A stretch of 47,067 bases of DNA from Prorocentrum cordatum (Eukaryota; Sar; Dinophyceae; Prorocentrales; Prorocentraceae), in NCBI GenBank assembly GCA_963575745.1, contig CAUYUJ010000942.1, positions 60,302 to 107,368 on the forward strand, read 5' to 3'. The translations under genes were made by a program, and so were the position numbers. The stretch's first letter is position 1. Each line of letters opens with the position of its first letter. Under the pieces are notes generated by a model. It made no database searches and had not been told where the DNA came from. It worked only from the letters and a program-made list of their open reading frames with translations. Positions 18,189 through 28,827 of this stretch are shown piece after piece.

Positions 18189-19140
18189 GGGGCTCCCAAA
18201 TGATGCCCCTGGCAGCGTTTTGCGACCATGAGGCTCTCAAGAGATACATGTTGGGGACGCCGAACGGCAATTCTAGCTGAGGCGTCCCACCAAAATCGGC
18301 GCGAACGGGCTCGTGAGATCAGCCAGGGTGGCTCCCCCTTGGGGCTCCCAAATGATGCCCCTGGCAGCGTTTTGCGACCATGAGGCTCTCAAGAGATACA
18401 TGTTGGGGAGGCCAAGCGGCACTTCTAGCTGAGTCGTCCCACCAAAATCGGCGCGAACGGGCTCGTGAGATCAGCCAGGGTGGCTCCCCCTTGGGGCTCC
18501 CAAATGATGCCCCTGGCAGCTTTTTGTGACCATGAGGCTCTCAAGAGAGACATGTTGGGGAGGCCAAACGGCAATTTTAGCTGAGACGTCCCACCAAAAT
18601 CGGCGCGAACGGGCTCGTGAGATCAGCCAGGGTGGCTCCACCTTGGGGCTCCCAAATGATGCCCCTGGCAGCGTTTTGCGACCATGAGGCTCTCAAGAGA
18701 TACATGTTGGGGGCGCCAAACGGCAATTCTAGCTGAGACGTCCCACCAAAATCGGCGCGAACGGGCTCGTGAGATCAGCCAGGGTGGCTCCCCCTTGGGG
18801 CTCCCAAATGATGTCCCTGGCAGCGTTTTGTGACCATGAGGCTCTCAAGAGAGACATGTTGGGGAGGCCAAACGGCAATTTTAGCTGAGACGTCCCACCA
18901 AAATCGGCGCGAACGGGCTCGTGAGATCCGCCAGGGTGGCTCCCCCTTGGGGCTCCCAAATGATGCCCCTGGCAGCGTTTTGCGACCATGAGGCTCTCAA
19001 GAGAGACATGTTGGGGAGGCCAAACGGCAATTTTAGCTGACACGTCCCACCAAAATCGGCGCGAACGGGCTCGTGAGATCAGCCAGGGTGGCTCCCCCTT
19101 GGGGCTCCCAAATGATGTCCCTGGCAGCGTTTTGTGATCA
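18189..19140. repeat. 152-bp tandem satellite, about 6 copies
   Basis: GGGGCTCCC recurs at 18189, 18341, 18493, 18645, 18797, 18949 and 19101, exactly 152 bp apart each time. Units differ by only a few bases. Each contains GGCAGCGTTTTG, ACATGTTGGGG and ACCAAAATCGGCGCGAACGG. Open frames across it are products of the repeat. Confidence 0.93.
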
Positions 19141-19460
19141 TGAGAGAGTGTGAGTGTGAGTGAATGTGACTGTGAGTGAGTCTGAGTGAGAGTGAGTCTC
19201 ATCTTATCTTATCGAGTCCTATCTTATCTTACCGTTATTACCCTCTTTATTATCTTATCTTGAAGTCTATTATCTTGTCTTAGCTTATCTTATATCAACT
19301 CATCCTATCGCATCATATCTTGTCTTATCTTATTATTACATAGGATATCTTATATTATCTATTATCCTACCTTGTCATATATCTTATCTTACCTTATCAT
19401 ATATTGTGCTATATTATCTTTTCTTGTAGTATCTTATCTTGTCTTGTCTTATCTGGTGAT
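19141..19460. repeat. GTGAGT simple sequence followed by ATCTT-type degenerate repeat
   Basis: 19145-19198 returns to the GTGAGTCTGAG sequence that precedes the satellite, so the array is bracketed by it. From 19198 the DNA is a loose (ATCTT)n/(TATCTTATC) repeat. No gene is seen. Confidence 0.8.
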
Positions 19461-19533
19461 TATCATTGGGAGGAGGGAGGCGCGAGCGGGAGGAAGGAGG
19501 AAGGAGTCCGCGCGTGGGAGGCGTCAGAGTAAT

Positions 19534-19593
19534 AACAAGAACCCCAATCCTTAGGATATGGGGAACAAGAACCCCAATCCTTAGGATATGGGG
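19534..19593. repeat. 30-bp direct repeat, two exact copies
   Basis: AACAAGAACCCCAATCC...TATGGGG occurs at 19534-19563 and again at 19564-19593 without change. Confidence 0.9.
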
Positions 19594-20082
19594 AAAAAAC
19601 TGCGTCACGACTCTTTCCGACGCCCAGTTCTGAACCCTAAGATCCGACGTTGCGAAGAAATCCAACACCGAAAAAAAATACGACCAGAGCCCCCATCTGT
19701 CTAGCGGCAGCGGCAGCAGCGGACAGGAGAACGCACGCCCAGGCGGCAGCGGGCGAATCCTCGACGCACCCGCGCAACTGGCGCAACCAGCAACGGGCGG
19801 CAACGGACGGCAACGAGCTGCAACGGGCTGGCAAGCATCTCTCGAGCCGGATCGATCCGCGAGGTTCCAGGGACCAGAGACAGGGAGAAATCTCTGGGTG
19901 CGCAAAAATCACAATTATAGGATCCCAAGGTTTGCGACGCCCCAATCTGAGGGCTGGCCGCCTCTCTGCGCTGTGCCCGCGGGCCTCGGACGATCTCCTC
20001 AGGGAGGCCTCCATCTCCTTGGACTCCTTCGCGATCGCGTCCGACGCGTACCTGCGAGGCGATCCACAGTTTTCCGGTGTAT
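19594..20082. other. Unique-looking sequence, no recognised gene
   Basis: About 490 bp of non-repetitive DNA with short GGGCAACGGACGGCAACG-like repeats near 19790-19830. Open frames exist on both strands, but they gain most of their length from the adjacent TCC microsatellite and show no domain. Confidence 0.5.
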
Positions 20083-20482
20083 CGTCCTCCTCCTCCTCCT
20101 CCTCCTCCTCCTCCTCCTCCTCCTCCTCCTCCTCCTCCTCCTCCTCCTCCCTCCTCCTCATCCTCATCCTCATCCTCATCCTCATCCTCATCCTCATCCT
20201 CATCCTCATCCTCATCCTCTCCTCCTCCCTCACTCTCCTCCTCCTCCTCCTCCTCCTCTCCTCCTCCTCCTCCTCTCCTCCTCTCCTCCTCCCTCCTCCT
20301 CCTCCTCCTCCTCCTCCTCCTCCTCGCTCCTCCTCCTCCTCCTCCTCCTCCTCCTCCTCCTCCTCCTCCTTCCTCCTCCTCCTCCTCCTCCTCCTCTCTC
20401 CTCCTCCTCCTTCCTCCTCCTCCTCCTCCTCCTCCTCCTCCTCCTCCTCCCTCCTCCTCCTCCTCCTCCTCCTCCTCCTCCT
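20083..20482. repeat. (TCC)n / (CATCCT)n microsatellite
   Basis: 400 bp of TCC trinucleotides, with a (CATCCT) block at about 20158-20220 and several CT slips. It encodes only homopolymeric Ser, Pro, Leu or Glu runs. Confidence 0.95.
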
Positions 20483-20485
20483 CTC

Positions 20486-21165
20486 TTGTTATAATTAATA
20501 GTATGACTATTATTAGTAGTATTACTTACTATTAGTAGTAGTATTATTACGAACAGTATTATTATTATTAATAATAATAATATTATTATTACTATTATTA
20601 TTATTATTAGTAGTAGTAGTAGCAGTAGTAGTAGTAGTATTAAAAACATCAGTAGTACAATTATTACAATTATTAGTATTATTATTAGTAGTAGTATTAT
20701 TAGTCGATGAATACTACGAATAATAATACTAATAATATTAGTAGTGTTAGTATTATTAGTATCAGTAGTATCAGTATTGTCGTTATTATCATTCGTCGTA
20801 GTAGTATTAATAGTATTAATAATAATATTATTCTTATGATTCGTATAAGTATGATTGTTAGTCTTATAGCATGCGTCTTTCTATTATTACTATTAGTCAT
20901 AGTAGACCTGATAGTGGTTTGATTATTATTAGTGTTAGCATTATTAGTCTTATTCCCAGTGTCATTATTAATGTTACTCTAATTCATCTCCGGCTTCTGA
21001 TCATTAATAATGTTGGTAGTATTCGTCTGATTAGTCTTATTAGTATCACGATTCTTCGTCTTACTAACCGTATTAATCATATTACTAGTATTAGTACTAA
21101 CTTCTTATTATCAGCTTCGTATTATTATTGTTGTTACGATTATTAGTATTATTATTATTATTAGT
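20486..21165. repeat. Degenerate ATT/AGT trinucleotide region
   Basis: 680 bp of AT-rich trinucleotides (ATT, AGT, AAT, GTC variants), abruptly different in composition from both neighbours. It is purest at 20560-20740 and increasingly diverged to the right. No gene. Confidence 0.9.
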
Positions 21166-21345
21166 TGTTCTCCTCTTCCTCCTCCTCCACCTCCTCCTCC
21201 TTCTCCTCCTCCTCTTCTATTCTTTTCCTTACGAACAACTCCTCCCTATCGCACCCCGAGGCCATTTGGAAGGGCGGGCCAGGCTTTACGCCTGAGACTT
21301 CCTCACCACTTATGATCCTGAAGCTTGAAAAATGTGGCTCCAATA
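21166..21345. repeat. Short (TCC)n tract and unique linker
   Basis: CTCCTCC repeats to about 21220, then about 120 bp of unique sequence up to the first module-A head. No gene. Confidence 0.7.
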
Positions 21346-22300
21346 TGATCGACCCACGATCCCGGAAAGGAATATAGAAATGTAAGGCATGGCAAAGTTT
21401 CAAAGACACCGGATTGGGCGACGGGCAAATGCGATGCTGAATGTATCGTTTTTGATGTACCGTGCCGAAATATGTGCTGTGCTGCGCCGTGCTGATGCTG
21501 AACTGCGATGTGCCATGCCGCGAATGTGCTCTATAGCGTTGTGGATCGAGTCCTCCTTTGCACCCGAGTCCTGACCGAACTGATCTGGATCTTAAGCTCG
21601 AGCTGCCTCAGCACATCGTAGCTGCCCCAGAGCTAATTGGCAGGGGGACATGCCAGGAGGACGCGACGCGGAACGTCCCAAGGGACGCGCCAGGCGACGT
21701 GCAAAGGGACGTGCCACGAAGACGCACCGTGGGACGTACCGAGGGGACGCGCTACGGAAAGTGCCAATGGACGTGCCAATGGACGTGCCAGGAGACGCGC
21801 CGCGCGACATGCCAGGGGGACTCGCCACAGGACGCGCCACGGAACGTGCCAGGTTGCAATGCTGAGTGTATCGATCTTGATGTACCGTGCCGAGGCCTGT
21901 GCTGTGCTGCGCTGTGCTGAACTGCGATGTGCCATGCCGCGATTGTGCTCTATAGCGTTGTGGATCGAGTCCTCCTTTGCACCCGAGTCCAGACCGAACT
22001 GATCTGGATCTTAAGCTCGAACTGCCTCAGCACATAATAGCTGCCCCAGAGCTAATGGACAGGGGGACATGCCAGGAGGACGTGCCGCGGAACGTCCGAA
22101 GGGACGCGCCAGGCGACGTGCCACGTCACCGCGGGACGTGCCGAGGGGACGCGCTACGGAACGTGCCAATGGACGTGCACCGCGCGACGTGCCAGGGGGA
22201 CTCGCCACGGGACGCTCCGCGGAACGTGCCAGGCAACATGCCAGACTGCAATGCTAGGGGTATCGATATTGATGTACCGTGCCGAGGGCTGTGCTGTGCC
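21346..22300. repeat. Module A array 1 (GGGACGTGCC-rich, about 400-430 bp units)
   Basis: It starts with the head GATCGACCCACG..CCCGGAAAGGAATATAG. Each unit has a unique-looking half (GTATCGATCTTGATGTACCG, CTGATCTGGATCTTAAGCTC) and a half made of degenerate 10-12 bp repeats (GGGACGTGCCA, GGGACGCGCCA). Unit starts lie near 21439, 21867 and 22259. Reading frames here are artefacts (Arg/Ala/Thr-rich). Confidence 0.88.
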
Positions 22301-22640
22301 TGGGCGACCTGGACACGTGAAAACACCAGTTTCGCTCAAGACGTTGTCAGCACATCCTCATGCTAGACATCCGCCTGGGCAACCTGGACACGTGCAAACA
22401 AGCGTCTCGCTCGAGACATCCTCAACAAATGCTCATGCTAGACATCCGCCTGGGCGACCTGGACACGTGAACACAAGCCTCTGGTTCGAGACATCCTCAA
22501 CAAATCCTCATGCTAGACATCTGTCTGGGCCACCTGGAGGCGTGAAACCAAGCGTCTCGCTCGAGACATCCTCAAGACCTGGGCACGTGAAAACAAGCAT
22601 TTTACTTCAGAGATTCTCTGAATTCTGGTCCCCAGGAGAA
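22301..22640. repeat. 75-bp tandem repeat (module M75)
   Basis: TGGGC recurs at 22301, 22376, 22451 and 22526, exactly 75 bp apart. Each unit includes CTGGACACGTG, AGCGTCTCGCTCGAGAC and CATGCTAGACATC. It carries the module B core inside a regular tandem. Confidence 0.88.
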
Positions 22641-22891
22641 GACAATCTATCACACAAAACAAGCGTTTCGCTCGAGACATCCTCAACAAATTCTGAAAAA
22701 CTAAAAAACAAAAAAATAACACTAGAAAAACTCTTTCTTTCTAAGAAAACTTATCAGTAACCTAAGAAAATGAATAAAAAATAAAAGATACTAAAGAAAA
22801 CAAAAAGCTAAAGATACAACCCTAAAAAAAAGAATCGAAACAAAAAAAATAGACTAAAAGAAAAGACTACACCAAGCGTTTTCCGGGGGGC
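22641..22891. repeat. Module B copies and an A-rich stretch
   Basis: Two GCTCGAGACATCCTC cores lie near 22665-22685. They are followed by about 170 bp of A-rich DNA (AAAAAACAAAAAAATAAC-like) without a gene. Confidence 0.7.
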
Positions 22892-23036
22892 CGAGACATC
22901 CCATGTGTTTAATTCGCCGGCCCTACGCGACCTCGTTATTTATCGCAAAAAAAATTCGCCGGCCCTACAGCCGTCAAAACCGGGGGAAACCAACTAAAAG
23001 ACAACCCTGGGCTCAGGCCCTTTCCGGGAACAAGCG
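22892..23036. repeat. Module C copy
   Basis: AATTCGCCGGCCCTAC occurs twice, at about 22911 and 22962, separated by CTCGTTATTTATCG. It is followed by CCGGGGGAAACC, AAAAGACAACCCTGGGC and the terminal arm CCCTTTCCGGGAAC. Module B sequence follows directly. Confidence 0.8.
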
Positions 23037-23475
23037 TTTCGCTAAAAACATCCGGTCAAAATCCAAGGACATCCTGGCAAAACACACGAATTAGTCGAGA
23101 CACCCCCAAAATTCCTGCGCGCGGGACGCGGCACGCGCGAGACATCCTTGGAATTCCTGCGAGCGAGACACGAAAACAAGCATTTCGCCTGAGACATCCT
23201 CTGAATTCTGGCCCCCCACGAAGCCCCCGCTCGAGACAACCCCAAATTCTGCAAAACCAGCGTTTCCCTCGAGACATCCTCAAGAAACTATGTAAAAAAA
23301 ACGTTTCGCTCGAGACATCCTGCCAAAATTCTAAGAAATCCTCACAAAACAAGCGAATTAGTCGAGACATCCTCGAAATTCCTGCGCGCGGGACGCAGCA
23401 CGCGCGAGACATCCTCGGAATTCCTGCGCGCGGGGCGCTTTTCCGCGTCGCGGTCGGGGCTCCAGACCCCGTTAT
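23037..23475. repeat. Module B array (GAGACATCCTC core)
   Basis: About eight cores are preceded by changing short words (AAGCGTTTCGCT, CGAATTAGT, GGCACGCG) and followed by others (AACAAATTCTG, GAAATTCCTG). AGCGTTTCGCT is itself a small inverted repeat. Spacing is irregular (about 30-60 bp). Confidence 0.8.
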
Positions 23476-23766
23476 TTGTCGAGGATTCTGCGAAAAACGC
23501 TCCGCACCCTCTTTTTTACGAGGAAAAACGGGGGTCTGCGGACCCAGTTTTTTATCGAGGATCCGAGATGGGGGGCGCACTTCCCTCGAGCGGGCACGCA
23601 CGAAACGCACTTGTATACAAAAAATCCGCACTTTACCTCGTTATTTACGCAGAATAATTTCGCTGGCCCCCTTCAAGTCAAAACCGGGGGTAAACCATCT
23701 AAAAGAGAACCCTGGGCCTGAAGCCCTTTCCGGGAAAAACATGATCGACCCACGAACCCGGAAAGG
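23476..23766. repeat. Diverged module C copies ending in paired arms
   Basis: Two loosely similar pieces (GACCCCGTTATTTGTCGAGG and a related one near 23540) precede a clearer module C at about 23640. It ends with CCTTTCCGGG (23725-23734), which pairs with CCCGGAAAGG (23757-23766) in the head of module A. Confidence 0.7.
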
Positions 23767-25160
23767 AATATAGAAATGTAAGACATGGCAACGTTTCAAA
23801 GACACCTGATTGGGCGACGGGCAAATGCAATGCTTAGTGTATCGACCTTGATGTACCGTGCCGAGGGCTGTGCTGTGCTGTGACGTGCTGAATTGCGATG
23901 TGCCATGCCACGAGTGTGCTCTATAGCGTTGTGGATCGAGTCCTCCTTTGCATCCGAGTCCTGACCGAACTGATCTGGATCTTAAGCTCGAGCTGCCTAA
24001 GCACATAACTAGTAGCTGCCCCAGAGCTGATTGACAGGGGAACCTGCCAGGAGGACGCGCCGCAGAACGTCCCAAGGGACGCGCCAGGCGACGTGCCAGG
24101 GGACGTGCCATGGGGACGCACCGCGGGACGTGCCAAGGGGACGCGCTACAGAATGTGCCAATGGACGTGCCACGGGACGTGCCAAGAGACGCACCAAGCG
24201 AGCTGTCAGGGGACGTGCCATGGGGACGCACCGCGGGACGTGCCAAGGGGACGCGCTACGGAACGTGCCAATGGACGTGCCACGGGACGTGCCAGGGGAC
24301 GCGCCGCGCGACGTGCCAGGGGGACTCGCCACAGGACGCGCCACGGAACGTGCCAAAGAACGTGCCAAATTGCAATGCTGAGTGAGTGTATCGGTCTTGA
24401 TGTACCGTGCCGCGGGCTGTGCTGTGCTGCGCCGTGCTGAACTGCGATGTGCCACGTGACGATTGTGCTCTATAGCGTTGTGGATCGAGTCCTCCTTTGC
24501 ATCCGAGTCCTAATCGAACTGATCTGGATCTTAAGCTCGAGCTGCCTGAGCACATAGTAGCTGCCCCAGAGCTAATTCACGGGGGGCATGCTAGGAAGAC
24601 GCGCCGCCGAAAGTTCCAAGGGACGCGCCAGGCGACGTGCCAGGGGACGTGCCATGGGGTCGCACCGCGGGACGTGCCAAGGGGACGCGCTACGGAACGT
24701 GCCAATGCATTATGGACGTGCCACGGGACGTGCCAGGGGACGCGCCGCGCGACGTGCCAGGGGGACTCGCCACAGGACGCGCCACGGAACGTGCCAAAGA
24801 ACGTGCCAAGTTGAAATGCTGAGTGAGTGTATCGATCTTGATGTAATGTGCCGAAGGCTGTGCTGTGCTGCGCCGTGCTGAACTGCGATGTGCCATGCCG
24901 CGATTGTGCTCTACAGCGTTGTGGATCAAGTCCTCCGTTGCATCCGAGTCCTGACCGAACTGATCTGGATCTTAAGCTCGAGCTGCCTGAGTACATAGTC
25001 CACGAAGTAGCTGCCGCAGAGCTAATTGACAAGGAATTATGCCAGGAAGACGCGCCGCGGAACGTTCCAAGGGACGCGCCAGGCGACGTGCCAGGGGACG
25101 TGCCACGGGGACGCACCGCGAGACGTGCCAAGGGGACGCGCTACAGAACGTGCTGGGGAC
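23767..25160. repeat. Module A array 2
   Basis: Three module A units with starts near 23838, 24385 and 24827. The first is longer because its GGGACGTGCC block is internally expanded. It ends by merging into the 62-bp tandem at about 25155. Confidence 0.85.
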
Positions 25161-25390
25161 AAGCGTCGTGTTGGTGGCCTGGACACGTAAAAACACGGTG
25201 CCAACTCGGGACAACCATGAGAGATACCCCCTGGGTGGCCTGGACACGTAAAAACACGTGGTTCCAGCTCGGGACAATCATGTTAGAGATCTCCCTGGGT
25301 GGCCTGAGCATGAAAAAAACACGTGGTTCCAGCTCGGGACAGCCATGTTAGATACCCCTCTGCGTGACTTGGATGCGCTGAATTCGCGCT
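25161..25390. repeat. 62-bp tandem repeat (module M62)
   Basis: GGTGGCCTG recurs near 25173, 25234 and 25298, about 61-64 bp apart. Units contain GACACGTAAAAACACG and AGCTCGGGACAA. The block recurs at 39160-39370. Confidence 0.85.
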
Positions 25391-26451
25391 CCCGCTCGAG
25401 ACATCCTCACAACGTCTTCCCTGGAGAGGCCCCCAAAGCGCACCCCCCTGTTCAGAGCAAGAAGCCATCACTTTTCCTCATAATTCGGCGTTGGGCCCGA
25501 CGCCATGTTAGATACCCCAACTCTGCAAAACCAGCGTTTCGCTCGAGATATCCTCAACAAATTCTGAAAAGCAAGCGTTTCGCTCGAGACATCCCCCAAC
25601 TCTGCAAAACCGGCGTTTCGCTCGAGACATCCTCAACAAATTATGAAAAACAAGCGTTTCGCTCGAGACATCCTGTCAAAATCCCAAGAAATCCAAATAC
25701 CCGCGCGCGGGACGCGGCACGCGCGAGACATCCTTGGAATTACTGCGCGAGGGGCGCTTTTCCGTGTCGCGGTCGGCTCTGCAAAACCAGCGCGTCGCTC
25801 GAGACATCCTCAACAAATTCTGAAACCAAGCGTTTCGCTCGAGACATCTCCAACTCTGCAAAACCAGCGTCTCGCTCGAGAAATCCTCAACAAATTCTGA
25901 AAACCAAGCGTTTCGCTCGAGACATCCTCAAAAATAATTTCGCCGGCCCTACTCCGTGCGTGCCCGCTCGCAAAATAATTTCGCCGGCCCAAGTCGCAGG
26001 GGGGCCGGGGGGTTAACCAACTAAAAGAGAACCCTGGGCCCACGCCCTTTCCGGGAACAAACGAATTAGCCGAGACGTCCTCGAAATTCCTGCGCGCGGG
26101 ACGCGGCACGCGCGAAACATCATCGGAATTCCTGCGCGAGGGGCGCTTTTCCGTGTCGCGGTCGGCTCTGCAAAACCAGCGTTTCGCTCGAGACATGCTC
26201 AACAAAATCTGAAAACAGGCGTCTCGCTCGAGACATCCCCAACTCTGCAAAACTAGCGTTTCGCTCGAGACATCCTCGACAAATTCTGAAAAACAAGCGT
26301 TTCCCTGGAGATATCCTCAAATTTTAATCCGCCGGCGCCCTTCGACCTCGATATCTATCAAAGAAAAATTCCGCCGGGGCCCCTCAGTTGAGGCACCGGG
26401 GACAGGTTTACCTACTACAAGAGAACCCTGGGCCCACGCCCTTTCTGGGAA
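25391..26451. repeat. Module B and C mosaic
   Basis: Module B cores (25400-25925 and 26060-26320) alternate with module C copies at 25930-26055 and 26318-26450. The first C arm is followed by module B. The second (CCTTTCTGGG, 26439-26449) is followed by unrelated DNA before its partner arm appears at 27209. Confidence 0.8.
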
Positions 26452-27190
26452 AAATGCAAGAGCTTCAAACATGGAGGGCGGTTCCTTTTCAAAATGTGTC
26501 TCTCGCCTTGGCGCCACGGACATTCGTTTTCAGAGTTTACAGCAGTTTTAAGATTTTCATGGTGAACGTCCCCAAACTTGCGTTTTGGTACGATGTAAGA
26601 CTGTGAGGACGCAACAATCAAGTTGACTCGTGGTGTTAAAGGTCCCAGAAACGGCGTTCTGGCATGATTCAGGACCGCCAAGACGCAACAATGACGCTAA
26701 TTCGTGGCGTCGAATTCCAAGGAATGGTGTTCTGGTACACTTCAGGATTTTCAAACGCTTGTTATCCAACAGGGTACGTTCTTCAGTGAAAATGAATTCT
26801 TATAGGGGCATATGAGGAGGGTGCTATTCGGGATGTTTGATTGCAACATCGTTGATAAGACTTGGACTTACACTGATCCCCCTCCTCCTCCTCGTCCTCC
26901 TCCTCCTCCCATTATTATTTCTTCCATGGAACTCAAGAAATCTAGATTTCAGCTTTGGGTGCGTTGAGTTTTAAACAGTAAGCCGGATTGACAGCTCACG
27001 TGATGCTTCGTCTAATGCGATTGTCTCAACCTTAAACACTGTGCACGGCAGCTGTAAGCACGTGCCGTAAAAACAAATAAAGCACCGAAAAAAAAATAAA
27101 AAAACTAAAAACAACATAATAAAATAAAAAAGAACTCAAAAAAAAAAAAGAAAATGCAACGTGCCGTACGCAACGAGCGGCTCGAAAAAA
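26452..27190. other. Unique insert with degenerate 76-bp repeats, between module C arm and module A head
   Basis: No gene. About three diverged units lie at 26565-26750 (GAGGACGCAACAAT / CAAGACGCAACAAT; GCGTTYTGG). Then come a CCTCCTCCT tract, unique DNA, and an A-rich stretch at 27060-27160. It separates the arms CCTTTCTGGG and CCCGGAAAGG that are normally about 22 bases apart. Confidence 0.6.
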
Positions 27191-28045
27191 ACATGATCGA
27201 CCCACGAACCCGGAAAGGAATATAGAGCTGTAACACATGGCAGCGTTTTCAAAGACTCCTGATTGGGTGACGGGCAAATGCAATGCTGAAGGTATCGATC
27301 TTGATGTACCCTGCCGAGAGCTGTGCTGTGCTGTGCCGTGCTGAATTGCGATGTGCCATGGCGCGATTGTGCTCTATAGCGTCGTGTATCGAGTCCTCCT
27401 TTGCATCCAAGTCCTGACCGAACTGATCTGGATCTTAAGCTCGAGCTGCCTGGACACATAGTAGCGTCCCCAGAGCTGATTGACAGGGGGACATGCCAGG
27501 AGGACGCGACGCGGAACGTCTCAAGGGACGCGCCAAGCGACGTGCCAAGGGACGTGCCATGGGGACGCACCGCGGGACGTGCCAAGGGGACGCGCTACGG
27601 AACGTGCCAATAGATGTGCCACGGTATGTGCCAGGGGACGCGCCACGCGACGTGCTAGGGGGACTCGCCAAGGGACGCCCCACGGAACGTGCCAAGGAAC
27701 GTGCCAAGGTGCAATGCTGAGTGTATCGATCTTGATTTACCGTGCCGAGGGCTGTGCTGTGCTGCGCCGTGCTGAATTGCGATGTGCCATGCCACGATTG
27801 TGCTCTATAGCCTCGTGGATCGAGTTCTCCTTTGCATCTGAGTCCTGACCGAACTGATCTGGATCTTAAGCTCGAGCTGCCTCAGCACATAGTAGCTGCC
27901 CCAGAACTAATTGACAGGGGGACATGCCAGGAGGACGCGACGCGGAACGTCTCAAGGGACGCGCCAAACGACGTGCCAAGGGACGTGCCATGGGGACGCA
28001 CCGCGGGACGTGCCAAGGGGACGCGCTACGGAACGTGCTGGGGAC
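27191..28045. repeat. Module A array 3
   Basis: Head at 27193-27225, then two units with starts near 27291 and 27720. The second passes directly into module B at about 28045. Confidence 0.85.
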
Positions 28046-28612
28046 AAGCGTTTCGCTCGAGACATCCTGCCAACATCCTCAAAATTCCTGCGCGCGGGAC
28101 GTGGCACGCGCGAGACATCTTCCGAATTCCTGCGAGCGGGACGTGAAAACAAGCATTTCGCCTGAGACATCCTCTGAATTCTGGCCCCCCACGAGGCCCC
28201 GCTCGAGACATCCCCAAGTTTGCAGAAACCAGCGTTTCGCTCGAGACATCCTCAACAAATTATGAAAAACAAGCGTTTCGCTCGAGACATCCTGCCCCCC
28301 AAAAAAAAAAAAAAATTCAAGAAAATCCTGGCCCATAAAAGAACACACGCATTAGTCGATACATCCTCGAAATTCCTGCGCGCGGGACGCGGCAACGCGC
28401 GAAACAGCATCGGAATTCCCTTCGGGCGCGGGGCGCTTTTCCGCGTCACGGTCGGCTCTGCAAAACCGGCGTTTCGCTCGAGACATCCTCAACAAATTCT
28501 GAAAACAAGCGTTTCGCTCGAGACATCCCCAACTCTGCAAAACCAGCGTTTCGCTCGAGACATCCTCAACGAATTATGAAAAACAAGCGTTTCGCTCGAG
28601 ACATCCTCAAAA
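28046..28612. repeat. Module B array
   Basis: Ten or so GAGACATCC cores, most preceded by AGCGTTTCGCT, including GAATTATG/GAATTCTG spacer variants and a poly-A slip near 28300. Confidence 0.8.
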
Positions 28613-28765
28613 ATAATTCCGCCGGCCCTACTCCCGCACGTAATTTATGGCAGAATAATTTCGCCGGCCCTACAGCCGTCGAAACCGGGGGTAAACCCAC
28701 TAAAAGAGAACCCTGGGCTCGAGCCCTTTCCGAGAACATGATCGACCCACGAACCCGGAAAGGAA
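28613..28765. repeat. Module C copy plus module A head
   Basis: Two AATTTCGCCGGCCCTAC-like words, CCGGGGGTAAACC and AGAGAACCCTGGGC are followed by CCTTTCCGAG (28725-28734), which pairs with CCCGGAAAGG (28754-28763). The rest of module A is missing and is replaced by a TA repeat. Confidence 0.75.
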
Positions 28766-28827
28766 TATATGTATATATATATATATACTAGAACCACGCG
28801 CGCGCTGCGCGCGCGCTTTGGTTCTAG
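28766..28827. repeat. (TA)n tract and GC-rich palindrome
   Basis: After a TA dinucleotide tract, CTAGAACC (28788-28795) and GGTTCTAG (28820-28827) form a perfect inverted repeat. It encloses alternating GC on both arms around a TG centre. It could form a cruciform or, in the GC part, left-handed DNA. No coding role is visible. Confidence 0.85.

Noticed and set aside
20083-20482. Serine/leucine/glutamate homopolymer proteins
   Set aside because: Direct translation of a TCC microsatellite.
21400-28045. Many 60-250 residue frames rich in Arg, Ala, Thr, Gly in module A
   Set aside because: They repeat with the module, overlap on both strands and carry no domain.
23037-28612. CRISPR-like arrays (short repeated core with spacers)
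   Set aside because: Spacing is irregular, the spacers themselves recur, the cores vary, there are no cas genes, and the context is eukaryotic.
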